Shown here piece by piece: positions 7,876-15,509 of a DNA stretch of 64,000 bases. The stretch comes from Chitinivorax sp. PXF-14. GTDB lineage: Bacteria > Pseudomonadota > Gammaproteobacteria > Burkholderiales > SCOH01. The notes under the pieces are model-generated. The model was not told the origin of the DNA. It ran no database searches and worked only from the letters and a program-made list of their open reading frames with translations. Where the stretch lies: the NCBI RefSeq assembly GCF_040812015.1, contig NZ_JBFNXJ010000014.1, positions 1 to 64,000 on the forward strand, read 5' to 3'. Positions within the stretch are counted from its first letter, which is position 1. Each line of letters starts with the position of its first letter. Made by a program: the position numbers and the translations under genes.

Positions 7876-8667
7876 ATGAGCATCGACAAGTGGAACCAGG
7901 ACTATTTCTTTCAATATCCGCGCACCGTGATTCCGACTTCGGAAGGGGACGTGGAGATGCCGATCATGTATTACGACGATTCGGTGATGATGGCCCTGTT
8001 CCGCGTAGACCATGAACGCGCGCAGGCAATGGTCGCGGATCAAGGCTTGCAGGCGGTGCGCATCGCCGGCAACAAGGCCCTGGTGGGGCTGGCCTTCTAC
8101 CAGTATCGGCAGACTTCGATTGCCGACTACAACGAAGTCGGTGTTGCCATCGCCGTGGTGCCCAATGGCACGGCGGAACCCAGCCTGCCTTTGCTGTCGA
8201 TGTTCCGCACCTTGGACAAGGCGCCGATCGGCTTCTACATCGTCGATCTGCCCGTCACGACCAAGGCGGCTTGCGCTGCGGGGCGGGAAATCTGGGGCTA
8301 CCCGAAGTTTGTCACGCCGATCGGCTTCAAGCAGACGGGACGCCAGTTCGAGGGGTCGGTAACCGACCCCCTGACGGGCAAGAACCTGGTCAGGCTGTCG
8401 GGAAAACTGGGGGCCGGGGTGCCGGCTCCCCTGCTCGACCTGGTGCTGTACTCGCACCACGACAACCGCCTGTTGCGCACGTTGGTCAATACCCGTGGCG
8501 GCGCCAAGGCCTGCCTGCCGGGCTCCCTGCGCGTCAGCGTGGCGGCCAGCAGGCACCCGATGGCCCAGCGATTGGCGGCGCTCGGGCTTGACCAGGCACG
8601 ACCTGTATTCGTGTTCCACAGCGACAAACTGCAGCTTCGCCTCAACGCCGGCGCGGAGGTGGGTTGA
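7876..8667 (+). CDS. Acetoacetate decarboxylase family protein
   Basis: A 263-residue acetoacetate decarboxylase family protein. GREIWGYPKF at 136-145 matches the region of the active-site lysine that forms a Schiff base with the beta-keto acid (Lys144 is the candidate). ATG 7876 is preferred over GTG 7870 because GGAG lies at better spacing. True members convert acetoacetate to acetone and CO2; related members act as decarboxylases, aldolases or dehydratases on other keto acids. Its place in a three-gene operon with two acyl-CoA dehydrogenases suggests handling of a beta-keto or branched acid from acyl-CoA oxidation. The exact reaction is not determined by sequence. Confidence 0.88.
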   Translation: MSIDKWNQDYFFQYPRTVIPTSEGDVEMPIMYYDDSVMMALFRVDHERAQAMVADQGLQAVRIAGNKALVGLAFYQYRQTSIADYNEVGVAIAVVPNGTAEPSLPLLSMFRTLDKAPIGFYIVDLPVTTKAACAAGREIWGYPKFVTPIGFKQTGRQFEGSVTDPLTGKNLVRLSGKLGAGVPAPLLDLVLYSHHDNRLLRTLVNTRGGAKACLPGSLRVSVAASRHPMAQRLAALGLDQARPVFVFHSDKLQLRLNAGAEVG

Positions 8668-8800
8668 GGCGCACGGCCACGCCCACAGCGGTGTCGCCAG
8701 GGCAAGAGCTGGCGCCCGCTTCAGACTCATGCCGTGTCGCGGGCCTGCCTGGTGGCAGCTTTCACACCTTGCCCGCGCGCCGCAAAGAACACATCGATAC

Positions 8801-10456
8801 TCAGTTGAGCCGGCTCACCCGATCGCTTGCAAGTGGCGCTACCGGCGTGTGGGCCTTGAAATAGGCCTCAAGCGCATCGACATCCTGCGCGCCGCCCAGG
8901 CGGTTGGTGCCTTTGTTGAATGCGACGAAGTTATCACCACCGGTCGACAGGAAATTGTTGACCGTAACCCGGTAGCTCGCCGCCGGGTCGAGCGGCACGC
9001 CATTGAGCGTGATGCTGACTATCTTGCTGCCGACGGGCGCGGCGTTATCCCAGCTGTAGTTGAACCCCTTCGACACGGACAGGATGCGCGGGCTGCTCTG
9101 GCCCTTCCATTGCTGCTCCAGTGCCTCGCGTACATCGGCGCCCTTGAGCGTCATCGTCACCAGGCTGTTGCCGAATGGCTGCACAGTGAACAGCATGCCG
9201 TAGGTGACCTTGCCGGCCGCATCCGGCGTGATGTTGGCGCGGATGCCGCCGGGGTTCATCAAGGCGATCTGCGCGCCACCGAAGCTCGCGGCGGTGGTCG
9301 CTTCGAGCTGCGCGTCAGCGATGATGTCGCCGAGCGGCGATTCCCCGGCTGCATTCTGGCCACGATCGAGTAGCGTCGTCACAGTACCGACGATGCGGTT
9401 TTCCAGCGGGGTGACGAGCGTCAGGAGCCTGTCGATCAGCGAGGTCTGCTGCGGGTCTTTCGCTACCGTCGTGCGCACGATCAGGTTGTCTGCCTTCGAC
9501 TCGACGACATCGTGGGTCGATGGGTTGAGCTTGAGGTCGATCTCGGACACCAGCGTGCCGTATTGGCCGGCACTGGTCACCAGCTTGCCGCCAATGTTGC
9601 AGTTGTAAGCCTGATGCGTATGCCCGCTGATCACCACGTCCACGGCCGGATCGAGATGGTTGACGATGTCGACGAGCGGGCCGGAAATACCCTTACAGTC
9701 GTTGTAGAAACCGCTCTGGTAGCCGCCTTCGTGCAGCACGACGACGATCGCCTCCACCCCCTGCTTCTTCAATTCGGGGACCAGCGCGTTGACGGTATCG
9801 GCCTCGTCCTTGAACGTCAGGCCAGCGACGCCGGATGGCGTGACGATGCTCGGTGTGCCCTTCAGCGTCATGCCGATGAAGGCGACCGGCACGCGGTGAA
9901 AAGTCTTGATGACGTAAGCCGGGAAAATCGTCTTGCCCGACTGCGTGTCGACCACGTTGGCGGCGAGGAATTTGAACTTGGCGCCGCCAAACGTCGAGCC
10001 CGCCTGGCAACCGTCCACCGGGTGGCAACCGCCGTTCTGCATGCGCAGCAGCTCGTCCTTGCCTTCATCGAACTCATGGTTGCCGACCGCGTTGATGTCG
10101 AGCCCCATCAGGTTCATCGACTCGATGGTCGGCTCGTCGTGGAACAGGGCCGACAGCAAAGGGCTCGCGCCGATCAGGTCGCCGGCCGAGACCACGATAT
10201 TGTTGGGGTTCTTGGCCTTGAGGCTGGCGATCCAGGTTGCCAGATACTCGGCGCCACCGGCCGGCACCGTCACCGTCTTGCTGGCATCGGCCGGATCGGG
10301 TGTCTTGACGCCGCCGGAGGGCGTCTTCAGGTTGCCGTGGAAATCGTTGAACGCGATGATCTTGACGTCGATCGGATCACTGGGGCTATCGTCGTTGCAG
10401 CCGGCCAGCCCGAGGCTGATCGCGCATAGCAGGGAGGAGAGAATCATGGCACGCAT
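8801..10456 (-). CDS. Lipoprotein 5'-nucleotidase / 2',3'-cyclic phosphodiesterase (UshA-like)
   Basis: A 551-residue exported metallophosphoesterase. The N-terminus is a lipoprotein signal with LAGC (Cys20). The calcineurin-like domain shows the metal ligands NDFHG (37-41), GDLIGASP (92-99), GNHEFD (125-130) and GHTHQAYNC. The second half is the 5'-nucleotidase C-terminal domain, including the substrate motif NPGGIRANI. Such enzymes hydrolyse nucleotides or cyclic nucleotides in the periplasm for phosphate and nucleoside scavenging. It lies 87 bp downstream of the GNAT gene on the same strand and is convergent with the decarboxylase operon. Confidence 0.92.
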   Translation of the reverse strand: MRAMILSSLLCAISLGLAGCNDDSPSDPIDVKIIAFNDFHGNLKTPSGGVKTPDPADASKTVTVPAGGAEYLATWIASLKAKNPNNIVVSAGDLIGASPLLSALFHDEPTIESMNLMGLDINAVGNHEFDEGKDELLRMQNGGCHPVDGCQAGSTFGGAKFKFLAANVVDTQSGKTIFPAYVIKTFHRVPVAFIGMTLKGTPSIVTPSGVAGLTFKDEADTVNALVPELKKQGVEAIVVVLHEGGYQSGFYNDCKGISGPLVDIVNHLDPAVDVVISGHTHQAYNCNIGGKLVTSAGQYGTLVSEIDLKLNPSTHDVVESKADNLIVRTTVAKDPQQTSLIDRLLTLVTPLENRIVGTVTTLLDRGQNAAGESPLGDIIADAQLEATTAASFGGAQIALMNPGGIRANITPDAAGKVTYGMLFTVQPFGNSLVTMTLKGADVREALEQQWKGQSSPRILSVSKGFNYSWDNAAPVGSKIVSITLNGVPLDPAASYRVTVNNFLSTGGDNFVAFNKGTNRLGGAQDVDALEAYFKAHTPVAPLASDRVSRLN

Positions 10457-10543
10457 GGTACACCCGTCGTTGTTTAGGCGGAGCGACCATCGTTCCGCAC
10501 GGCTGCCATGCTAATTGCTGAAAATGACGTTGACGTGATGACG

Positions 10544-11152
10544 CTACAGAAGCTGCTTGCCGAGCCAGAGCCCCCAGTACTCCTCGCGCAGCAGGCGGAA
10601 ACTGCAGCGCAGGTAGAAGGCGATCGCGCGGTGGTTGGCGATGTTGACGCCCAAGTGCACACCCGGCGCACCCGCCTGCTGCAACAGCAACTCGAACTCA
10701 GCCATCAGGCGGTCGGCAATCCCCTTGCCCTGGGCCCGGGGCAACAGGTCGATATGCAGGTGGGCGGGATGATCGGCCACCCATTCGGGCAAGGCAGGCG
10801 GATCGCCGTGGACAAAGCGCTGCAGCCATTGCGACTCGCGCTCGCTGGCACAGGCCGAATCCGGCGCATGGCGCTGCCGCAGGCCGGGCAGCCAGGCATC
10901 CTGCTGCCAGTGGCGAAACGCCTGGCTGTCCGCCGTACCGAGGACATAGCCGCACACACCCTCCTCGTCCACGGCGACGAGCGCCAGCCCGGGCGCGTGT
11001 TGCAGATAAGGCCCGACGAACACGTCGCCGGGCAGCTCGGGCCGGGCGAACAGCTCGCTGGCGTCGCGGCCGGCATCGGCCGTCTGCAGGCAGATGCGAT
11101 AGAGCGCGGGACGATCGGCCGCCTGAAAGCCGCGAATCTGCACCATGGCCAT
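10544..11152 (-). CDS. GNAT-family N-acetyltransferase
   Basis: A 202-residue acetyltransferase. HIDLLPRAQGKGIADRLMAEF matches GNAT motif A, with the acetyl-CoA pyrophosphate loop Q-x-x-G-K/x-G, followed by GVHLGVNIANHRAIAFYLRCSFR (motif B). The N-terminus (IRGFQAADRPALYRIC) is typical of family members acting on small molecules or proteins. ATG 11152 is taken as start; ATG 11146 is equally possible and no strong ribosome site is seen. It is the gene after ribBA on the same strand, about 30 bp away, so it is probably co-transcribed with the riboflavin genes. Substrate unknown. Confidence 0.8.
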   Translation of the reverse strand: MAMVQIRGFQAADRPALYRICLQTADAGRDASELFARPELPGDVFVGPYLQHAPGLALVAVDEEGVCGYVLGTADSQAFRHWQQDAWLPGLRQRHAPDSACASERESQWLQRFVHGDPPALPEWVADHPAHLHIDLLPRAQGKGIADRLMAEFELLLQQAGAPGVHLGVNIANHRAIAFYLRCSFRLLREEYWGLWLGKQLL

Positions 11153-11181
11153 GTCGCTTCGGTGTGCGCCGCCCGCCGCGA

Positions 11182-12273
11182 TCAATCGGGCAGGATATTG
11201 CCCAGCACTTCGAGATCGAAGCCCGTCATACTCGGCATCTTGCGCTGCGGCGCCATCACGTTCATGCGGGTGACGTTGAGGTCGCTCAGGATCTGCGCGC
11301 CGATGCCGTAGTTGCGCAGGTCCCATTTCGGACGCGTAGCCTGATCGCGGCTGGGCAGCAGCTTGGCGAGCAGGTCCTCGGTGGTTTCCGGGCGGTGCAG
11401 CAGCAGGATGACGCCCTTGCCCAGTTCGTCGATTTTCTTCATCGCCTGGTAGACGCCCCAGCTGTGGTCCTTGTCGGAGATATCCAGCAGGTCCATCACC
11501 GACAGCGGCTCATGCACACGCACCAGCACCTCGTCGCCGGGCTTGATGTCGCCCTTCACCAGCGCGAGCTGCAAGGTATTGGCGGTCAGGTCGCGGTAGA
11601 CGATCAGCTCGAACTCGCCGCCTATCGTCTGCAACTTGCGCTGGGTGACGCGTTCGACCAGCTTCTCATGCTGGTGGCGGTACTGGATCAGATCGGCAAT
11701 GGTGCCGATCTTCATCTCGTGTTCCTCGGCGAACTTGAGCAACTCGGGCAGGCGCGCCATGGTGCCGTCGTCGTTCATGATCTCGCAGATCACCGACGAT
11801 GGCGTGAGGCCAGCGAGCGAGGCCAGGTCGCAGCCCGCCTCGGTGTGGCCGGCACGCACGAGCACGCCGCCGTCCTGCGCCTTGAGCGGGAAGATGTGGC
11901 CAGGCTGCACCAGGTCTTCCGGCTTGGCATGCTTGGCCACCGCCACGCGCACGGTGCGGGCGCGGTCTGCCGCCGAGATGCCGGTGCTGACGCCCTCGGC
12001 GGCCTCGATCGACACCGTAAAGTTGGTGCCGTGCGGCGTGCCATTGCGCGTCACCATCAGCGGCAGCTCGAGCTGCTTGCAGCGCTCCGCCGTCAGCGTC
12101 AGGCAGATCAGGCCACGGCCGTACTTGGCCATGAAATTGATGGCCTCGGGCGTGACGAACTCGGAGGCGAGAATCAGGTCGCCCTCGTTTTCCCGGTCTT
12201 CGTCATCGACGAGGATGACCATTTTGCCGGCGCGGATATCGGAGATGATGTCTTGGATCGGGGAAATCTTCAT
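11182..12273 (-). CDS. ribBA: 3,4-dihydroxy-2-butanone 4-phosphate synthase with a degenerate GTP cyclohydrolase II-like domain
   Basis: A 363-residue protein. The N-terminal half (about 1-200) is a full RibB domain: VDDEDRENEGDLI carries the acidic metal and substrate residues and HTEAGCDLASLAG the C-terminal active-site segment. It converts ribulose 5-phosphate to the four-carbon riboflavin precursor. The C-terminal half aligns with GTP cyclohydrolase II, but the region that should hold the zinc cysteines (C-x-GD ... S-x-x-C-D-C) reads VRVHEPLSVMDLLDISDKDHSWG, with no cysteine. The second activity is therefore probably lost and a separate RibA is needed. Such RibB-RibA-like fusions are common in betaproteobacteria. 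Confidence 0.92.
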   Translation of the reverse strand: MKISPIQDIISDIRAGKMVILVDDEDRENEGDLILASEFVTPEAINFMAKYGRGLICLTLTAERCKQLELPLMVTRNGTPHGTNFTVSIEAAEGVSTGISAADRARTVRVAVAKHAKPEDLVQPGHIFPLKAQDGGVLVRAGHTEAGCDLASLAGLTPSSVICEIMNDDGTMARLPELLKFAEEHEMKIGTIADLIQYRHQHEKLVERVTQRKLQTIGGEFELIVYRDLTANTLQLALVKGDIKPGDEVLVRVHEPLSVMDLLDISDKDHSWGVYQAMKKIDELGKGVILLLHRPETTEDLLAKLLPSRDQATRPKWDLRNYGIGAQILSDLNVTRMNVMAPQRKMPSMTGFDLEVLGNILPD

Positions 12274-12303
12274 GGCTTTGCTTATCGTAAGTGGCTCGAC
12301 GCG

Positions 12304-12825
12304 CTAGGCCTGCGCGCCGGGCATATCGTTGAGAATGGGCAGCATCGGTACGTCCGTGATGCCGACGTCGATGCCGAGCTGGTTCAACAGTGTGGTGATC
12401 TGGCCGCGATGGTGGGTCTGGTGGTTGAACATCTGCACCACCTGCACCCAGCGCGGATGGGTTTGCGTGAAGCCGTAGAGCTTGCTGCTCCACGTCATCG
12501 GCTGATCGAGCCAGGCCTGGTCGACCTGGCGCGCCCAGGCGATGATCGCCTGGTCCATCTCAGCCCGCGCCCGCTGCAGCTGCTCGAAATCCTCGTACAG
12601 CGGCTGGCCGAAGGGCCCGCTCGGGTAGGTGTTGCCGTCGAAGCGGGTCAGCCAGACGCCGTCACCCCACAGCAGGTGGTCGAGCGTATTGTGGATCGAG
12701 CCGAAAAACGCGCTACGATCGGCCTTGCGCACCGTATCGTCGAGCTGGGCACAGGCCGCATACAGCTTCTCGTTCATCCAGCGGTTGTACTCGGCCATCA
12801 GCTGCGGGTAGTTGCCGGCGAACAT
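12304..12825 (-). CDS. DinB-family protein
   Basis: A 173-residue protein of the DinB/YfiT-like four-helix-bundle superfamily. The histidines that form the metal triad are visible in SIHNTLDHLLWGD (about 43-55) and in FNHQTHHRGQITTLL (about 133-147). Members include thiol-dependent metalloenzymes (mycothiol- or bacillithiol-type transferases in Gram-positives) and DNA-damage-induced proteins of unknown reaction. It sits between ribE and ribBA with a 1-base gap to ribE, so it is co-expressed with riboflavin synthesis. No functional link is established. Confidence 0.85.
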   Translation of the reverse strand: MFAGNYPQLMAEYNRWMNEKLYAACAQLDDTVRKADRSAFFGSIHNTLDHLLWGDGVWLTRFDGNTYPSGPFGQPLYEDFEQLQRARAEMDQAIIAWARQVDQAWLDQPMTWSSKLYGFTQTHPRWVQVVQMFNHQTHHRGQITTLLNQLGIDVGITDVPMLPILNDMPGAQA

Positions 12826-12826
12826 A

Positions 12827-13420
12827 TCAGCCTCGGTTGCCCAGCATGCGTTCGATGTAGCGGGCGATCAGGTCGACCTCGAGGTTGACCGGGCTCTCTG
12901 CCTTCAGGTGCTTGAGCGTCGTCTGCTCCAGCGTATGCGGGATCAGGTTGATGCTGAAATCGGCGCCCTCGACGCGGTTGGTGGTCAGGCTCACGCCGTT
13001 CACCGTGATCGACCCCTTGGCCGAAATATACTTGGCCAGCGCCTGCGGCGCGCGGATGACCAGTTCGAAGCAGTCGTCGACGGGCTCGAAGCTGAGCACC
13101 TGCCCTACGCCATCGACGTGGCCGGACACCAGATGCCCGCCGAGCCGGTCGGCAAGGCGCAGGGCCTTTTCCAGGTTCACCTCGCGCCCCACCCCGTCGA
13201 GGCCGACCGTGCAGTTGAGTGATTCGCGCGATACGTCGACGGTGAAGCTGTCGCGGCCGAGCTCGACGGCAGTCAGGCACACGCCGTTGACGGCGATCGA
13301 GTCACCCAGTTTCACGTCGCTGTAGTCCAGCCCCGGCGCCACGATGATCAGCCGCAGATCGCCGCCACGCGCCTCGATGTGACTGATATGCCCCAGAGTC
13401 TGAATGATGCCGGTGAACAT
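12827..13420 (-). CDS. ribE: Riboflavin synthase, alpha subunit
   Basis: A 197-residue protein made of two tandem lumazine-binding domains. The first begins with the diagnostic MFTGIIQTLG; the second begins near residue 98 and includes LVSGHVDGVG and KGSITVNGVSLT. It dismutates two 6,7-dimethyl-8-ribityllumazine molecules to riboflavin. Length is typical (about 200-215). It lies in the leftward rib cluster between the methyltransferase and the DinB-like gene. A TATAAT sequence on the minus strand at 13458-13463, in the 54-bp gap before this gene, could serve as a weak internal promoter; no good -35 box is seen. Confidence 0.95.
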   Translation of the reverse strand: MFTGIIQTLGHISHIEARGGDLRLIIVAPGLDYSDVKLGDSIAVNGVCLTAVELGRDSFTVDVSRESLNCTVGLDGVGREVNLEKALRLADRLGGHLVSGHVDGVGQVLSFEPVDDCFELVIRAPQALAKYISAKGSITVNGVSLTTNRVEGADFSINLIPHTLEQTTLKHLKAESPVNLEVDLIARYIERMLGNRG

Positions 13421-13474
13421 GGAGACGAGCCCTTCAATAGTTGATCAAAAAAGTCGAATTATACTGTAACAGAT

Positions 13475-14221
13475 TCATTGCTTGCGCCCGACCCGCAACG
13501 ACAACGGCCAGACGATGCGGCGAGCCAGCTCGGGCGCGCCCCACAGCACCGCGAGCCGCGGCTCGATCAGTGCCACCGGGTCCTGCCCCATGGCCTCCTG
13601 GTAATGCTTGCTGGCCGACCAGGTCCGCAGATAGCCGGTCAGGCTGCTCAGCGGCCACGTCACCTCCAGCGCCAGCGGCGGCGCCGTCAGTGGCTCGAAC
13701 GGCCACGGCAGCGTGCGGTAGCCTTGCTCCAGCAGCTGCCGCTCGGGCGGCCAGTAAGGGCCGACGATGTCATGATAGAACTCGGCCAAGACGGCATCGA
13801 GCGGGCCATCGGTCGCGAACTGCTCGTAGCACCAGGCGGCAATCACGCCGCCTGGCTTGAGCACGCGTTGCGCTTCGGCGAAGAAACGCTCGATATCGAA
13901 CCAGTGCAGCGCCTGCGCCACCGTCAACAGGTCAACACTCGCGTCGGGCAAGGAAGTATGTTCGGCCGGCTCGCAGCAATAGCGAATATTGGAGCGCGGC
14001 TCGGCGTGGTCCAGCTGCTCGCGGCTCGCGTCCGTCGCGTGCACCGTGGTGAAATGAGGCGCAAGACCAACGGCGGCCTGGCCATTGCCGGTGGCGCAAT
14101 CCCAGGCCAGCTCGCGGGTGGCGGGTTGCGCAGCGAGCCACTCGAACAACGCGGCCGGGTAATGCGGGCGGTAGGCGGCGTAGCCGCCGGCACTTGCGGA
14201 AAAATGATCCTTGAAACTCAT
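13475..14221 (-). CDS. Class I SAM-dependent methyltransferase
   Basis: A 248-residue class I methyltransferase. Motif I reads AWDCATGNGQAAVGLAPHF (about 39-57), followed by HATDASREQLDHA (acidic residue for the ribose) and the motif post-I region PDASVDLLTVAQALHWFD. The layout resembles the trans-aconitate/Crg1-type small-molecule methyltransferases. Its start overlaps the ribD stop in an ATGA arrangement, so it is translationally coupled to riboflavin synthesis. Whether it methylates a flavin-related compound is unknown. Confidence 0.85.
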   Translation of the reverse strand: MSFKDHFSASAGGYAAYRPHYPAALFEWLAAQPATRELAWDCATGNGQAAVGLAPHFTTVHATDASREQLDHAEPRSNIRYCCEPAEHTSLPDASVDLLTVAQALHWFDIERFFAEAQRVLKPGGVIAAWCYEQFATDGPLDAVLAEFYHDIVGPYWPPERQLLEQGYRTLPWPFEPLTAPPLALEVTWPLSSLTGYLRTWSASKHYQEAMGQDPVALIEPRLAVLWGAPELARRIVWPLSLRVGRKQ

Positions 14222-15324
14222 CTCGGCTGGCCCTTGAAGCGCGCCGTCAGGCGCAGGTCCTGCCCGACCATGCGCTGATCGACGATGGTGAGTTCGCGCC
14301 GGCCCGCCATGCTCGTCAGCTCAGGCAGGTTGAACAGGCCGAGTGCCTTGTCGCCCAGCAGCACCGGGGCCAGATACAGCACCAGTTCATCGACCAGGCC
14401 GGCCTGCAGCAGGGCGCCGTTGAGCTGGCTGCCGGCCTCGACCGTGACTTCGTTCATGCCCAGCTTGCCCAATGCATCGATCAGCATCGGCAGGTCGACC
14501 CGCCCGCTCAGGCTGGGCAGTGCCAGCACCTGGGCGCCGGTCGCGCGCACGGCCTGGACCTTGTCCTCGGACGCCGAGGCGTAAATGACGGTGGTGTCGC
14601 CGTCGTGCAGGATCTTGGCCGTGGGCGAGATGCGCAGCGCGCTGTCGACGACCACCCGCAGCGGCTGGCGCGTGGTCTCGACCTCCCGCACGGTGAGCCG
14701 GGGGTCGTCGGCAAAGACGGTGCCGATGCCGGTGAGCATGGCGCAGGAGCGCGCGCGCAGCGCATGCACGTCGCGCCGCGCCGCGGGGCCGGTGATCCAC
14801 TGGCTGACACCGTTCATGAGCGCGGTCTTGCCATCCAGGCTGGCGGCCAGCTTGACGCGCAGCCAAGGGCGGCCACGCTCCATGCGGGCAACGAAACCGA
14901 TATTGAGCTCGCGCGCCTCGTGTTCGAGCAGGCCGACCTCGACGGCGATGCCGGCTTCCGCCAGCCGCGCCAGCCCCTGCCCGGCGACCAACGGGTTCGG
15001 GTCGCGCATCGCGGCCACCACGCGAGCCACGCCGGCCTTGAGCAAGGCGTCGGCACACGGCGGCGTGCGGCCGAAATGGCTGCAGGGCTCAAGCGTGACA
15101 TAGGCTGTCGCCCCCGCTGCCGAATTGCCCTGGGCCTGGCAATGCTTGAGCGCCTGCACCTCGGCATGATCGCTGCCGGCCGGTTGCGTGTGGCCCTCGC
15201 CGAGGATCTGGCCCTCGCGCGCGATGACGCAGCCGACGCGGGGATTGGGCGTGGTGATGAACAGCCCACGCTCGGCCAGCCTGAGAGCCCGCATCATCAG
15301 CTGGTGATCGGTAATGCTAAACAT
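14218..15324 (-). CDS. ribD: Bifunctional diaminohydroxyphosphoribosylaminopyrimidine deaminase / 5-amino-6-(5-phosphoribosylamino)uracil reductase
   Basis: A 368-residue RibD. The N-terminal zinc deaminase domain shows HAEVQAL and PCSHFGRTPPC (zinc ligands), with the TPNPRVGCVI substrate segment near the N-terminus. The C-terminal reductase domain (about 150-368) has RPWLRVKLAASLDGK. It performs the second and third steps of riboflavin synthesis. ATG 15324 is chosen because GGAG lies 8 bases upstream and the protein then begins at the usual family position. It heads the leftward rib operon and is divergent from the M48 peptidase gene. No FMN riboswitch is visible upstream. Confidence 0.94.
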   Translation of the reverse strand: MFSITDHQLMMRALRLAERGLFITTPNPRVGCVIAREGQILGEGHTQPAGSDHAEVQALKHCQAQGNSAAGATAYVTLEPCSHFGRTPPCADALLKAGVARVVAAMRDPNPLVAGQGLARLAEAGIAVEVGLLEHEARELNIGFVARMERGRPWLRVKLAASLDGKTALMNGVSQWITGPAARRDVHALRARSCAMLTGIGTVFADDPRLTVREVETTRQPLRVVVDSALRISPTAKILHDGDTTVIYASASEDKVQAVRATGAQVLALPSLSGRVDLPMLIDALGKLGMNEVTVEAGSQLNGALLQAGLVDELVLYLAPVLLGDKALGLFNLPELTSMAGRRELTIVDQRMVGQDLRLTARFKGQPR

Positions 15325-15509
15325 CCCTCGGGCTCCAGTAGCAGGCGATTGATCCAGATGAACGTGCGCCGGTAGATCTGCGGTGCGCACGGCTCGCTGG
15401 CGCATCTTACCGCGCTGGCAATGGGCCAGTCCACGCGCGGGACTTGGTCTCCCGCTTGTCATACGCATACAATCCAGCCATCAACCGTCAATGATGGGAT
15501 TGCAAGGTC

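Noticed and set aside
8695-8714. Terminator between the decarboxylase and nucleotidase genes
   Set aside because: A 6-bp repeat CGCCAG/CTGGCG exists but has an 8-base loop and no T-run on either side.
11164-12888. Plus-strand frame of 574 codons opposite ribBA and the DinB-like gene
   Set aside because: Antisense shadow: it spans two well-conserved minus-strand genes and reads as His/Arg/Leu-rich without any motif.
15325-15509. FMN riboswitch upstream of ribD
   Set aside because: I looked for the conserved core (AGGG...ACCGGCGGU-like) in this leader and before ribE, ribBA and ribH and did not find it.
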